Assembly (NCBI GenBank): GCA_029779995.1 | Contig: JAKOZM010000538.1 | Coordinates: 1-15,497, forward strand | Length of the DNA: 15,497 nucleotides | Reading direction: 5' to 3' | Source of the DNA: Actinomycetes bacterium | Lineage (GTDB): Bacteria > Actinomycetota > Actinomycetes > S36-B12 > UBA10799 | Part shown: in pieces, positions 6,234 through 13,180 of the stretch | Numbering within the stretch: position 1 is the first letter of the stretch | How the letters are laid out: each line of letters begins with the position of its first letter | Made by a program: the position numbers and the translations under genes | The notes under the pieces: generated by a model | What the model was told of the DNA's origin: nothing | What the model saw: the letters and a program-made list of their open reading frames with translations, nothing else | The model's database searches: none

Positions 6234-7043
6234 ATGAGCAGACCGTTTCGATTCGGAGTCGTCGCCCCGGTGCTGAGCGACGTGGCCTCCTGGTTCGACC
6301 AGCTACGGCGCCTGGCCGACAGCGGGTACTCGATTGTGCTGATGCCGGACGTCCCCCAGTGGCAGCCCGCACCTGGCCCGACGCTTGCCATGGCAGCCGC
6401 GCGGTCGAACCTGCGCGTCGGGACCTGGGTGTACGCATCGCCGCTGCGTCCCGCGTGGAGCACCGCGTGGGAGGCGCACTCGCTGTCGTTGCTCACCGAG
6501 GGTCGCTTCGAGATGGGTATCGGCACTGGCAGGCCCGGGATCGAAGACGAGCTTCACGAGGTCGGGATGCCGGTCCTGGCGCCCGGGGAGCGGTTGGAAG
6601 TGGTGCGGGAGACGGTGGCCAGACTGCGGGAACTAGACGGTCCCGATGCCCACACCCCGGTGGTCATGGCCGTTCGCGGGCCGAAGGCGCGGGCGTTGGC
6701 CGCGGAGGTCGCCGACACGGTCACCTTCGCAGCGTCGCCGAGCGACACACGTGAACACCTCGCCGAGATGGCCCACGAGTTCCGCGCCGGGCGAGAGATC
6801 GAGCTCGCCCTGCACGTCTCGGTCGTCGGTGACACTGTCGCGCCGTTCATGGCGTCGGCCCGAGACACCGATCCGGGCGCTTTGCGTAAGGCGGACTCGC
6901 TGGCCATCCTCCCCGACGACCCAGCAGCCGCTGCCGAAGAGATTCAACGACGGCGGGAAGAGATCGGCTTCTCCTACATCGTCCTGGGCGCCGGCTCCGC
7001 CGACGTGTTGGCCCCGACAGTCGCCAAACTGGCCGGCCAGTAG
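6234..7043 (+). CDS. Luciferase-like (LLM class) flavin/F420-dependent oxidoreductase
   Basis: The 269-residue protein shows the bacterial-luciferase TIM-barrel pattern. The opening is FRFGVVAPVLSDVASWFDQL, followed by RLADSGYSIVLMPDVPQWQP with P.LAMAAA and LRVGTWVYASPLR, then AHSLSLLTEGRFEMGIGTGR, where G.GTGRPGIEDE is the cofactor-region signature. A late RGPKARALAAEVADTV segment and a C-terminal IGFSYIVLGAG strand complete the barrel. It resembles the F420-dependent subgroup typified by MSMEG_2516. In actinobacteria such enzymes use F420 or FMN for hydride transfer, but the substrate cannot be read from sequence. GGAG at 6221-6224 supports ATG 6234. It converges on the OsmC-like gene. Confidence 0.88.
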   Translation: MSRPFRFGVVAPVLSDVASWFDQLRRLADSGYSIVLMPDVPQWQPAPGPTLAMAAARSNLRVGTWVYASPLRPAWSTAWEAHSLSLLTEGRFEMGIGTGRPGIEDELHEVGMPVLAPGERLEVVRETVARLRELDGPDAHTPVVMAVRGPKARALAAEVADTVTFAASPSDTREHLAEMAHEFRAGREIELALHVSVVGDTVAPFMASARDTDPGALRKADSLAILPDDPAAAAEEIQRRREEIGFSYIVLGAGSADVLAPTVAKLAGQ

Positions 7044-7138
7044 CTGCCCCAGCCCTTCACTCCTTCACGATGCGTCATACCGCCGCGTGATCACTCGTCA
7101 CCGCCATCCGGTGGGCGCGGACAGCAAGCGCGCGCTAC

Positions 7139-7152
7139 CCGCTCCTGAGCGG
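7139..7152. terminator. Hairpin CCGCTC-CT-GAGCGG between convergent genes
   Basis: A perfect 6-base GC stem lies in the 123-base gap between the oxidoreductase stop (7043) and the OsmC-like stop (7167). It could terminate either transcript. The two-base loop means the real fold must open one pair. Confidence 0.35.
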
Positions 7153-7166
7153 TCGCAGCAACGACG

Positions 7167-7556
7167 TCACTCAACTCTGCGGACGGGAGATCCCGCGCGG
7201 ATCGCCCGCGGGATCTCCGCGATCTCATCGACCGAGGCGCGCAGGAGGGCCAATGCCTCCGCCGGCGCAGTGGAGTCGAGCGTGACGCAGTACTCGATGC
7301 CGTTCGAGCGCCACTCCGCATCGAAGCTGCCGTCGGCCTGGACCGCCACGCCCTCCAGCATGACGCCCAGCCGCTCGGCCTCACGGTAGGTGCCATTGAG
7401 GACGCACAGCGCCACCGAGAGGTGAAGCACCTGCGCGCCGTTGACCACCGGCGAGGCCATGACCCCTTCCTCGGTCCACTGGTGATGCAACCCGACCCCT
7501 CCGGGGACGCGGAGGCTCCCGGCCGTGGCGTTCACGCCGAACGGTGAGAGTTGCAT
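7167..7556 (-). CDS. OsmC-like protein
   Basis: This 129-residue protein begins MQLSPFGVNATAGSLRVPGG, followed by VGLHHQWTEEGV, the helix AQVLHLSVALCVLNGTYREA and the C-terminal block WRSNGIEYCVTLDSTAPAEA with IAEIPRAIRAGSPV. The order (NATAG opening, HQW...G, helix beginning with one Cys, then G(I/V).Y.V..DS.A....L...VD..AEIP..(I/L)R.G) fits the short actinobacterial OsmC-like branch. Classical OsmC/Ohr enzymes use two cysteines to reduce organic hydroperoxides. Here C51 sits at the expected helix and C90 lies in a strand, so peroxidase activity is possible but unproven. The frame is open upstream to 8000, overlapping another gene; ATG 7556 matches the family start. CAGAAT lies six bases before it and there is little ribosome-binding sequence. 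Confidence 0.75.
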   Translation of the reverse strand: MQLSPFGVNATAGSLRVPGGVGLHHQWTEEGVMASPVVNGAQVLHLSVALCVLNGTYREAERLGVMLEGVAVQADGSFDAEWRSNGIEYCVTLDSTAPAEALALLRASVDEIAEIPRAIRAGSPVRRVE

Positions 7557-7562
7557 GTCCTG

Positions 7563-7568
7563 ATTCTG
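7563..7568 (-). promoter_or_regulatory. -10-like CAGAAT six bases before the OsmC-like start
   Basis: On the minus strand CAGAAT is followed by CAGGAC and ATG. The geometry matches the leaderless arrangement of other genes here. The -10 keeps only A2 and T6 of the consensus plus AA, and no -35 is clear. Confidence 0.3.
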
Positions 7569-7647
7569 CCGCCACGAGACGCCCGGCGGGAGGTGCGTCT
7601 TTGCGCCGCGTCTGGGTCCTGATGGAATCGCGTCCAGCGGACACTCA

Positions 7648-7653
7648 TAGGGT
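7648..7653 (+). promoter_or_regulatory. -10 element (TAGGGT) of the HEPN-like gene, leaderless type
   Basis: TAGGGT, then GTCGAT, then ATG at 7660. The TAnnnT form and six-base gap predict transcription from the start codon. No good -35 was seen at 16-18 bases. Confidence 0.5.
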
Positions 7654-7659
7654 GTCGAT

Positions 7660-8415
7660 ATGCAGCACCTCACGGACGTGGAATTCATCGCGTGGTTTTC
7701 CGGCGCAGTGGAGGGGGGCTGGCAGCCGCTTGACGGTGGGCAATGGGCAGGCGACGACGAGTGGGCACGGATCCTTCCCAGTAGCCCACCCATGTCGGCT
7801 CTCGTCGCCGATCTGGCCAGCACGGCCTCGGCGATGCATGAGGCCGTGCTGGCGCTTGCCTTCGCTTCGGAGGAGGACCAGCCCGCGGACTTGGTGAGTT
7901 CTTGCGTCGTCATGGCGCGTTCAGCCATCGAGTGCCTCGCCACTGGTTTGTGGTTGTGCTTACCGAAGGAATCCGACGAGCGAGCCAAGCGGTATCTCAC
8001 CTTGGGATTTCAAGACATGAGCGACCTTCTTGGGGCGGATGAGGGGGCTCGCTCGCCGCTCCCTAAGGAGGGAGTTCGGCTCCTTGCCAATTTGGGATTG
8101 GACATCAGGGCGCGAGTCTCCACAACTGAGATCGTCAACGCGGTAGATGTCGCTCTTGGAACCAACACCCTGCGCGCTTGGAGGATCTACTCAGGAGTTG
8201 CGCACGGGCGCCCTTGGGCCCGGGGCGTCCTACGACACATATCTGCACATCAGTCCGGGTCAGGAGGCGCAGACATAGCCCTGGCCATCGGGGTGTTATC
8301 ACCCGCCGTTGTTCTGGCCCGCGCACTCCTCGAAGTAGTGGACCTTAGGCGTCGATTCCCGGGCCCATCTGAACTCGAGACCGAGCGGCTGCAGCGAATA
8401 CGTGAGACGCCGTAG
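7660..8415 (+). CDS. HEPN-like helical protein with an R-x6-H motif
   Basis: This 251-residue, mostly helical protein has no family I can name with certainty. Residues 80-103 (SSCVVMARSAIECLATGLWL) and 174-185 (WRIYSGVAHGRPW) resemble bacterial HEPN-like or DUF5677-like proteins. In those, a buried ARSA.EC..T..WL helix is followed by a Y(S)G..HG motif. The segment R175-IYSGVA-H182 fits the R-x4-6-H signature that forms the RNase centre in active HEPN domains. No membrane helix or signal peptide is evident. ATG 7660 is supported by TAGGGT six bases upstream. It is followed in the same direction, 184 bases later, by a nuclease-like gene, though each seems to have its own promoter. A defence or toxin role is inference from the motif. 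Confidence 0.6.
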   Translation: MQHLTDVEFIAWFSGAVEGGWQPLDGGQWAGDDEWARILPSSPPMSALVADLASTASAMHEAVLALAFASEEDQPADLVSSCVVMARSAIECLATGLWLCLPKESDERAKRYLTLGFQDMSDLLGADEGARSPLPKEGVRLLANLGLDIRARVSTTEIVNAVDVALGTNTLRAWRIYSGVAHGRPWARGVLRHISAHQSGSGGADIALAIGVLSPAVVLARALLEVVDLRRRFPGPSELETERLQRIRETP

Positions 8416-8599
8416 ACTTGGCCGCGCGATGCTTCGCTCCTCCGACGGGGCCGCGTCACTTCGGTGAGAAACCGCAAGAGAGTCTCCCGCCGATCACCTG
8501 GACCGAGTCTGGCCAGACACCGGACCTACGGGCATTCGTCTAGTAGCCGCGAGTCGGTCGACCCGGGTGGAACCTGTGTCGGTCAGGTAGAAACGATCC
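8416..8599 (+). promoter_or_regulatory. Intergenic region with weak leaderless-type -10 (TAGAAA, 8588-8593)
   Basis: TAGAAA ends six bases before ATG 8600, the same spacing as its neighbours, but it lacks the final T. Nothing else stands out in the 184 bases. Confidence 0.3.
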
Positions 8600-9640
8600 A
8601 TGGCCTTGCCGACGATCCTCGAGGAGTGGATGTTCGGGTGCAGGCCTAACCACCCCTTGGCGGGTGCGCTGACAGACACATCCCGTCCCATGGACTGGCA
8701 GCGCGTAGAGGACCTTCTCCATCGACTGGTGATGGCGCAACCCCTTCGCCTAGCAACTAAGAGGCGGGAGTTCCGGTCGCTGACGAGCCCTGACCGCTAC
8801 CAGGACCTGCTCAGCGAGCTGGGTGTCGGGGCCTGGTTGGTCGACCACGGCGTGGCGTTCGAGTTCGGCAAGACCGGCGGCCAGCCGCAGCCCGATCTGG
8901 TGCTGCCGGACTTCGGCTTCGGGATTGAGGTCACCCGCCGCAAGCGCAGCCCCGATGCCGACCTGCGGCGGGCCATTTCAAAGGGTGTCTACTCGGCAAT
9001 CCCCGGGGCCGAGCGGCACGAGTGGAAACGCTCGGGCAAACGGATACCCACTCCGGTCGCGAGGGTCACAGGGCAGCCGATCGCCATCCGCAGACGGGTG
9101 TTGGACGACCTGAGTGTCGAGGTTGAACAGGCGATCCGCCAGGGCCACCAGCATGTTCACGGCGTCGTCCGCCCCGCCCGAGACGGATATCCCGCGGTCG
9201 TGGCGAGCATCGATCTCTACGGGGGCCGTTCCGGGATGCCCCGAATCGTTCACGACGAGAGGTGGTTGGACCTCACAATCCCTATGCGTGACATCGAGGA
9301 CCTGGTCTTGGCGGCTCTGGAGGACCGTCGAAAGTCGGTGCAGGGAAGCTCAATGCCGACCATTCTCCTCATTGACGCGTCTCAGCTGTCGCAACTGTTG
9401 TGGCTCCGCTCCCTTTCCACATGGGCTGACCGGCTGGGCATGTTGTTGTCGCCGGATCACACGTTTGTCGGAGTCGGCCTGACAAAGCTGTGGCAGGGGC
9501 CTCGACTGGGGCTTGGCGTCGGCCCTCGGGCGACGCCAGAGACGCGGGACAGCGTGACCCGCTGGGCGGACCAGATGGGTATGCGCTTGACGACCCCCAA
9601 CCTGCCGAACCGAGTGCCGCGCAAGGGCGACGCCGAGTGA
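8600..9640 (+). CDS. Candidate PD-(D/E)xK-type nuclease, family not recognised
   Basis: This 346-residue protein contains YQDLLSELGVGAWLVDHGVA (67-86), QPQPDLVLPDFGFGIEVTRR (95-114) and a downstream strand FGIEVTRRKRSPD. A helix with an acidic residue (E73), then P98-D99, ten residues, and E110-V-T is the spacing of a PD-(D/E)xK core, with Thr in place of the usual Lys and R113/R114/K115 just after. Later segments (VVRPARDGYPAVVASIDLYG, MPTILLIDASQLSQLL) look like alternating strands and helices; the latter is typical of a second alpha/beta unit. The start could also be ATG 8690 (MDWQRVEDLLHRL), because residues 1-30 are low in family character. It ends 39 bases from the convergent acetyltransferase remnant. 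The nuclease assignment is inference from motif spacing. Confidence 0.55.
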   Translation: MALPTILEEWMFGCRPNHPLAGALTDTSRPMDWQRVEDLLHRLVMAQPLRLATKRREFRSLTSPDRYQDLLSELGVGAWLVDHGVAFEFGKTGGQPQPDLVLPDFGFGIEVTRRKRSPDADLRRAISKGVYSAIPGAERHEWKRSGKRIPTPVARVTGQPIAIRRRVLDDLSVEVEQAIRQGHQHVHGVVRPARDGYPAVVASIDLYGGRSGMPRIVHDERWLDLTIPMRDIEDLVLAALEDRRKSVQGSSMPTILLIDASQLSQLLWLRSLSTWADRLGMLLSPDHTFVGVGLTKLWQGPRLGLGVGPRATPETRDSVTRWADQMGMRLTTPNLPNRVPRKGDAE

Positions 9641-9678
9641 CTGCCGCGCGCACTACCGCCACGCTAGGAAGCTCTTGT

Positions 9679-9953
9679 CTACGCGAGCGACAGCTCGAAC
9701 GCGTCCCAGTAGGAGACCGGGCGGAAGAACTCGATGTGACCGGCGATCTCGCCCACTGGGGACTCGATGACGAGCATCCCTCGCTCTTCTGCCACAAGCC
9801 GTGCTCACCGAACTCGCCACGAAAGGCCGTCTGGGACATGACGCCAAGAGGGAAGTACGCACCCCGGTTACGGATGTTTGTGTGCGCGTCGTACAGCGCG
9901 TCCAGGTCCACTTCACGGACCTGGCGCAAGGTCACGGTCTTACCCGCTAGCAC
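9679..9953 (-). pseudogene. GNAT acetyltransferase (RimJ/RimL type), frameshifted and truncated
   Basis: GTG at 9953 opens VLAGKTVTLRQVREVDLDAL, then YDAHTNIRNRGAYFPLG and GEFGEHGLWQKSEG. This is the N-terminal half of a RimJ/RimL-like N-acetyltransferase. At about 9776-9784, in a GGG run, the sense moves to another frame, MLVIESPVGEIAG and then HIEFFRPVSYWDAFELSLA, stopping at 9679. One missing base rejoins the halves. Even so, the protein ends at the FRPVSYWDAFELS strand, before the acetyl-CoA binding loop (usually R..G..TEA), so the catalytic half is gone. It is therefore broken twice, and loss by sequencing error alone is unlikely. The start is supported by TAGGCT six bases upstream. The gene is convergent with the nuclease candidate. 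Confidence 0.75.
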
Positions 9954-9959
9954 GATGCC

Positions 9960-9965
9960 AGCCTA
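9960..9965 (-). promoter_or_regulatory. -10 element (TAGGCT) of the GNAT remnant, leaderless type
   Basis: On the minus strand TAGGCT is followed by GGCATC and GTG at 9953. The promoter looks preserved although the gene is broken. Confidence 0.45.
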
Positions 9966-9973
9966 GGCCCCCA

Positions 9974-9999
9974 GCCGGCGCCACTCGCTCGGTGCCGGC
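9974..9999. terminator. Hairpin with 9-base stem (one G-T pair)
   Basis: GCCGGCGCC, an 8-base loop, then GGTGCCGGC. It lies 190 bases past the stop of the GIY-YIG gene (minus) and just upstream of the GNAT promoter, so it may block read-through from the former into the latter. The rest of the 236-base gap (9954-10189) holds nothing I recognise. Confidence 0.35.
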
Positions 10000-10189
10000 C
10001 GTGCACGGAACTCGGCGCACGCTGGGTCACACGCGCGGACAGTCCTGGGTGCGTCACTACGCCGCGAGCAGCGCGGGGAACGGCGAAGCGCCTGAGACGA
10101 CTGCAGCTGCATCCATCGGTTGGAGCGCGATTGCTCTGTCCTAGCCAGGTCGAGAGCAGCGACTGCTTGCAGGCGGTGGGCGGACGTTG

Positions 10190-11404
10190 TTATGCGCGTG
10201 GCCAGTAGGCGATCGGGTTCTGGGTGCCGCGTTGCTTTGTGGTGACTCGGTGGCCGTGAGGACCCACGACCTCGTCGTAGAGATCGCCAGCCAAGACGGG
10301 CTCACCCACGAAGCCGCTTCGACCGTTGGCGGACGCCCAGCTGTCCGTTTTGATCGCGAACAAGCCTCGGGTCACTCCCCGGTGCACTGCCACGGCGTGG
10401 TGGATGCCTCTGGCCTCGACTGACTTTCGGCTGAGTTTCCACCAGGCCGTGGTCGACATCTCGAGCTCGTGGATGTGCATGTCCCGTGTGGCAGGCTCGT
10501 ACCACTCCCGCTTGAAGCCATTGCCGTGCCTTGTCCGGCCACCGGCAACGTCCATCTGTTCATCGGTCCAAGCGCTCAGGGTGATCAGCAGCAGGGGAGC
10601 AGCGGTTGTCAGAGGAGGGGCCGCAAGTTCGTCGACTAGACGCTCGAGAAGGATCATCCCCTTTCCCTTTGCGTCCTCGCGTCTCATATTGGTGAGTTCC
10701 TCGCGTAGCTCCAGCGGGCGGTACGCCTTAGCGGACGGCACAACGGGGAACGACCCCAAAGTGTCGATCACGGCGGCCTCGACGGCTGTGTACTCCGAGC
10801 GCGTCAGGCCGTACCGAACGATCCATATCTCGTGCTCAAGGCCGGCGGCGCGGATCTCCTTGATCCGTGCCACCTTCTTGCCGTCCGTGTCCCCATGTGC
10901 ATCGAGGGCTTCCAGGCCGTGGGACATCATCCGTAGACCAATGCCCTTACCCACGTAGAACGGCCGGGAGTCCCGGGGGTCCACGAGTACGTACACGTAG
11001 TTGCCCAGTCGCTCCGACACCTGCGCAACAGTGGCCGCAGCCAGCCATTTGCCACCGGAGGTTGCATGCCCTCCCGATGGCGCAACTCCCCCTTGGTTGG
11101 GTGCGGCGTCGATGGACACCAGAAGGCCAGAGACCGCGTCACGAAGATCTTGTCGAATGCCGAAACCGCCACCGCTCGCGGTCCCGAAAAGCTCGGCTTC
11201 GGCTTCCGCTGGCGAGGTGAACACCTTGCCAGCGCACGATCGGACGATGTCAATGACTTCCCAGAACTCCGCCAGTTGGACCTCGGGATTGGAGGCCCCA
11301 GGGACCTTGGCATCAGGACTCAGGATCGCCCGCATAGCGTCTTGATCCAGCAGTCGGCTTAGCGCATCTGGGCTCAACTGCACCTGTCCCGTCACATCAG
11401 CCAT
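10190..11404 (-). CDS. GIY-YIG nuclease with N- and C-terminal accessory domains
   Basis: This 404-residue protein carries a central GIY-YIG domain at about residues 134-217. The GIY position reads YVY (136-138) and the YIG position YVG (150-152, RPFYVGKG). R158 and H162 follow (GLRMMSHG), and E209 in YTAVEAAVIDTLG is the metal-binding glutamate. This is close to the LEM-3-like GIY-YIG group. Residues 1-130 are an unrecognised helical region. The C-terminal part (about 265-404: LLLITLSAW, WYEPATRDMH, then HHAVAVHRGVTRGLFAI and GTQNPIAYWP) resembles a tail domain I associate with similar bacterial GIY-YIG proteins but cannot name. GAGAGGAG, four bases before ATG 11404, supports the start, and this is one of the few genes here with a strong ribosome-binding site. 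Such proteins cut DNA. A role in defence or mobility is inference. Confidence 0.75.
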   Translation of the reverse strand: MADVTGQVQLSPDALSRLLDQDAMRAILSPDAKVPGASNPEVQLAEFWEVIDIVRSCAGKVFTSPAEAEAELFGTASGGGFGIRQDLRDAVSGLLVSIDAAPNQGGVAPSGGHATSGGKWLAAATVAQVSERLGNYVYVLVDPRDSRPFYVGKGIGLRMMSHGLEALDAHGDTDGKKVARIKEIRAAGLEHEIWIVRYGLTRSEYTAVEAAVIDTLGSFPVVPSAKAYRPLELREELTNMRREDAKGKGMILLERLVDELAAPPLTTAAPLLLITLSAWTDEQMDVAGGRTRHGNGFKREWYEPATRDMHIHELEMSTTAWWKLSRKSVEARGIHHAVAVHRGVTRGLFAIKTDSWASANGRSGFVGEPVLAGDLYDEVVGPHGHRVTTKQRGTQNPIAYWPRA

Positions 11405-11604
11405 GCCGCTCCTCTCGACCTAGTGAATCTGTTGGCACAGTAGAAGGCTATCCATTCGCTGGCGTGTGGGCCGCTCACGTGACCCCACGGTGGAGCGGAG
11501 GGCCGTACGTGGACGTGGTCGCATCGAGTTGCAGCGACGTCAAAGAAGATTCGACGTGAGTCACATCGCGGCATGAGCGTGTACTGCTGTGGCACGATCC
11601 GAAA
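11405..11604. promoter_or_regulatory. Divergent intergenic region
   Basis: It lies between divergent starts at 11404 (minus) and 11605 (plus). CCGCTC (11471-11476) and GAGCGG (11493-11498) form a 6-base stem. CACGAT (11593-11598) ends six bases before the GTG of the immunity gene and may be its -10. No clear -35 elements were seen. Confidence 0.3.
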
Positions 11605-11877
11605 GTGGATCGCGCCTACTACGAGGAGATCGCCGGCCTCCTGCACGGCCTGCTGATCCGGCTGGGCGACCGCCTTCCCAGCAAGGACGTCGCGCTGATC
11701 GCCGAGTTCATCGACGCCAACGAACTGGGTCTGGCCTTGGAACAGTTGGCCGACGTGCTCAGCGAGGACGCGCAGCCGCTGTCATCCGATGAGCGTGCCG
11801 ACATGCTCGCTCTGGCGGATCGGATGCAGATAGGGAATCGAGTTCCTCGCGCCTTGGAGTTCTGTCCAGCGAGGTAA
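11605..11877 (+). CDS. MafI-family immunity protein, orphan
   Basis: This 90-residue acidic helical protein begins MDRAYYEEIAGLLHGLLIRL and continues GDRLPSKDVALIAEFIDANE, LGLALEQLADVLSEDAQPLS and ERADMLALADRM. The layout (RLP...... I..FID..E.GLALE.L.D.L.E, then a final LA.RM helix) fits MafI-type immunity proteins. These neutralise polymorphic MafB-like toxins carried by the same cell. No toxin gene with a secretion or pretoxin domain is near, so it stands alone and may protect against toxins of neighbouring strains. GTG 11605 is the only sensible start and CACGAT lies six bases before it. The family call rests on pattern recall. Confidence 0.65.
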   Translation: MDRAYYEEIAGLLHGLLIRLGDRLPSKDVALIAEFIDANELGLALEQLADVLSEDAQPLSSDERADMLALADRMQIGNRVPRALEFCPAR

Positions 11878-11924
11878 CGCCCATCGGCACGATGCGCGGC
11901 AGATCCGGGCGTTTGGCGCATCCA

Positions 11925-11953
11925 TGGACAAGTGCAGGTGCCCTAGGTAGAGT
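11925..11953 (+). promoter_or_regulatory. Promoter of the PadR operon (TGGACA, 17 bases, TAGAGT), leaderless
   Basis: TGGACA at 11925-11930 is five of six matches to TTGACA. An exact 17-base spacer leads to TAGAGT at 11948-11953, then TAGACC and the ATG at 11960. It is the best complete promoter in the window and predicts transcription from the A of the ATG. The bases overlapping the start are where a PadR regulator could bind to control itself (inference). Confidence 0.65.
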
Positions 11954-11959
11954 TAGACC

Positions 11960-12313
11960 ATGGTCACGCACCACCCACGTATGACTGCACCGACCCGCGC
12001 CGTGCTCGAGGTGTTCCTCGCCGACCCGGATACCCCGCGCTACGGCCTCGAGATCGGTTCGCACGCCGTCCTGCCCAGCGGCACGGTGCACCCGATACTC
12101 GCGCGGCTCGAAGGGCTCGGCTGGCTCGACAGCGGCTGGGAGGATGTCGACCCCTCGGCGGCCGGCCGGCCGAGACGACGCTTCTACCGGCTTACGGCCG
12201 CGGGCGCGGCCCAGGCCGAGGCGGCCATCGAGGCTGCCGACGCGCGCCGCTCGCACCTCAGGGCGCGACGGCCGACGCCCCTGGTGCCTGGCTTCGGGCC
12301 GGCGCAGTCATGA
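11960..12313 (+). CDS. PadR-family transcriptional regulator
   Basis: This 117-residue winged-helix regulator contains TRAVLEVFLADPDTPRYGLE, LPSGTVHPILARLEGLGWLD and GRPRRRFYRLTAAGAAQAEA. The YG.EI......SGT.Y(H)PIL.RLE..GWL recognition unit, followed by the GRPRR.FY.LT.AG wing, is diagnostic of PadR. The protein is short and lacks the long C-terminal dimerisation domain of larger PadR proteins, ending in an Arg/Pro-rich tail. It is first in a two-gene operon: its TGA overlaps the ATG of the next gene. It has its own leaderless promoter. The effector is unknown, and the partner gene is the most likely target along with itself (inference). Confidence 0.88.
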   Translation: MVTHHPRMTAPTRAVLEVFLADPDTPRYGLEIGSHAVLPSGTVHPILARLEGLGWLDSGWEDVDPSAAGRPRRRFYRLTAAGAAQAEAAIEAADARRSHLRARRPTPLVPGFGPAQS

Positions 12314-12696
12314 CCCACCTGGCCCGCACCCTTCTGGCGGTGGCGGTGCACCTGCTGCCGAGCCAGTGTCGATCGCGCTACGACGACGAGTTCGACGCCG
12401 AGCTGCTGTCCCTTTCCCGCCGGCGTCGGCTCGGATACGCGTTGTCGATCCTGGCAGCAGCTCCCCGGCTTCGATGGGCGTTGCTGGAAGTGCTCTGCGG
12501 TGGCCGGGCATCGCTGCGGTGCTGGCTGGGGAAGCACCACGACCGGCGCCTGCACCCAAACCCCGACAACCACGAGGTCATCGCCTTGCAGTGCCGACGG
12601 TGCGGCCGGGTGCGCGACCCCAAGCAGTACCTGCCGCGTAAGCAACGCCTCGACGACGTCGCCTGGGGCGGCGCCTTCCTCGCGGGCGGTCGCTGA
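12310..12696 (+). CDS. PadR-operon partner with a Cys/His zinc-ribbon-like tail
   Basis: This 128-residue protein starts in the ATGA overlap with the PadR gene, so the two are probably translationally coupled. Residues 1-65 (MTHLARTLLAVAVHLLPSQC, RSRYDDEFDAELLSLSRRRR) contain the pattern LLP...R.RY..EF.AEL, also seen at the N-terminus of membrane or permease-prefix proteins encoded beside PadR regulators. Two short hydrophobic helices (4-16 and 42-51) may touch the membrane. The C-terminal part has C71-W-L-G-K-H-H77 and C95-R-R-C98-G, a likely zinc site, with VRDPKQYLPRK after it. I do not know its function. Confidence 0.7.
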   Translation: MTHLARTLLAVAVHLLPSQCRSRYDDEFDAELLSLSRRRRLGYALSILAAAPRLRWALLEVLCGGRASLRCWLGKHHDRRLHPNPDNHEVIALQCRRCGRVRDPKQYLPRKQRLDDVAWGGAFLAGGR

Positions 12697-12727
12697 CGCC
12701 AACCGCGCGCCCAACCCGAGTCGCGGC

Positions 12728-13147
12728 ATGTGCGTGAAACTTGGTGACCACGCGCACGGCTCCGTCCAAGATGGTCCTGTGTCCTTCCCCTGCCCATGCT
12801 GCGGCTACCTCACCTTCGGTGGCTCGCCGGGCTCATACGAGATCTGCGAGATCTGCTTCTGGGAGGACGACGCCGTTCAGTTGCGCTGGCCAGACAAGCC
12901 CGGGGGTGCGAACAGGGTGTCGCTGATTGAGGCGCAACAGTCCTTCTCGAACACCGGCGCATCCGAGGATCGGCTCAAGAGTTACGTTCGCTCGGCCACA
13001 AGCAGGGACCACCGCGACGACGACTGGCGGCCCGTGAGCCGGGCTGATGACTCATTTGAGGAATGGCCAAAGCAACAAGAGGCTTGGCCCTCCGACCTCA
13101 CCGCCCTCTATTGGTGGCGACCCTCGTTCTGGCGCGCCAACCGATAG
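12728..13147 (+). CDS. CPCC-type cysteine-rich protein
   Basis: This 139-residue protein has SFPCPCCGYLTFGGSPGSYE then ICEICFWEDDAVQLRWPDKP, giving C22, C24, C25, C40 and C43. That is the signature of the cysteine-rich CPCC family (CPCCG...L......Y.IC..C.WEDD..Q), small proteins thought to bind zinc and of unknown function. GGANRVSLIEAQQSF and DDDWRPV follow as usual, and the C-terminus ends WPSDLTALYWWRPSFWRANR. ATG 12728 adds 17 residues before the first conserved block; GTG 12779 would start just before FPCPCC and is equally close to the family. There is no clear ribosome-binding site for either. It converges on the next gene 33 bases away. Confidence 0.8.
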   Translation: MCVKLGDHAHGSVQDGPVSFPCPCCGYLTFGGSPGSYEICEICFWEDDAVQLRWPDKPGGANRVSLIEAQQSFSNTGASEDRLKSYVRSATSRDHRDDDWRPVSRADDSFEEWPKQQEAWPSDLTALYWWRPSFWRANR

Positions 13148-13180
13148 GCCTTCAGCGAGGCAATTGCGTACAACGGTTGG

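Noticed and set aside
7653..7664. TGTCGATATGCA, one base from the TGTCGAGATGCA ends near dnaB, considered as the other end of an element
   Set aside because: It coincides with the spacer and start codon of the HEPN-like gene, and none of the other repeat blocks accompany it.
7557..8000. Upstream extension of the OsmC-like frame
   Set aside because: It overlaps the HEPN-like gene on the other strand, and the family N-terminus begins at MQLSPFG.
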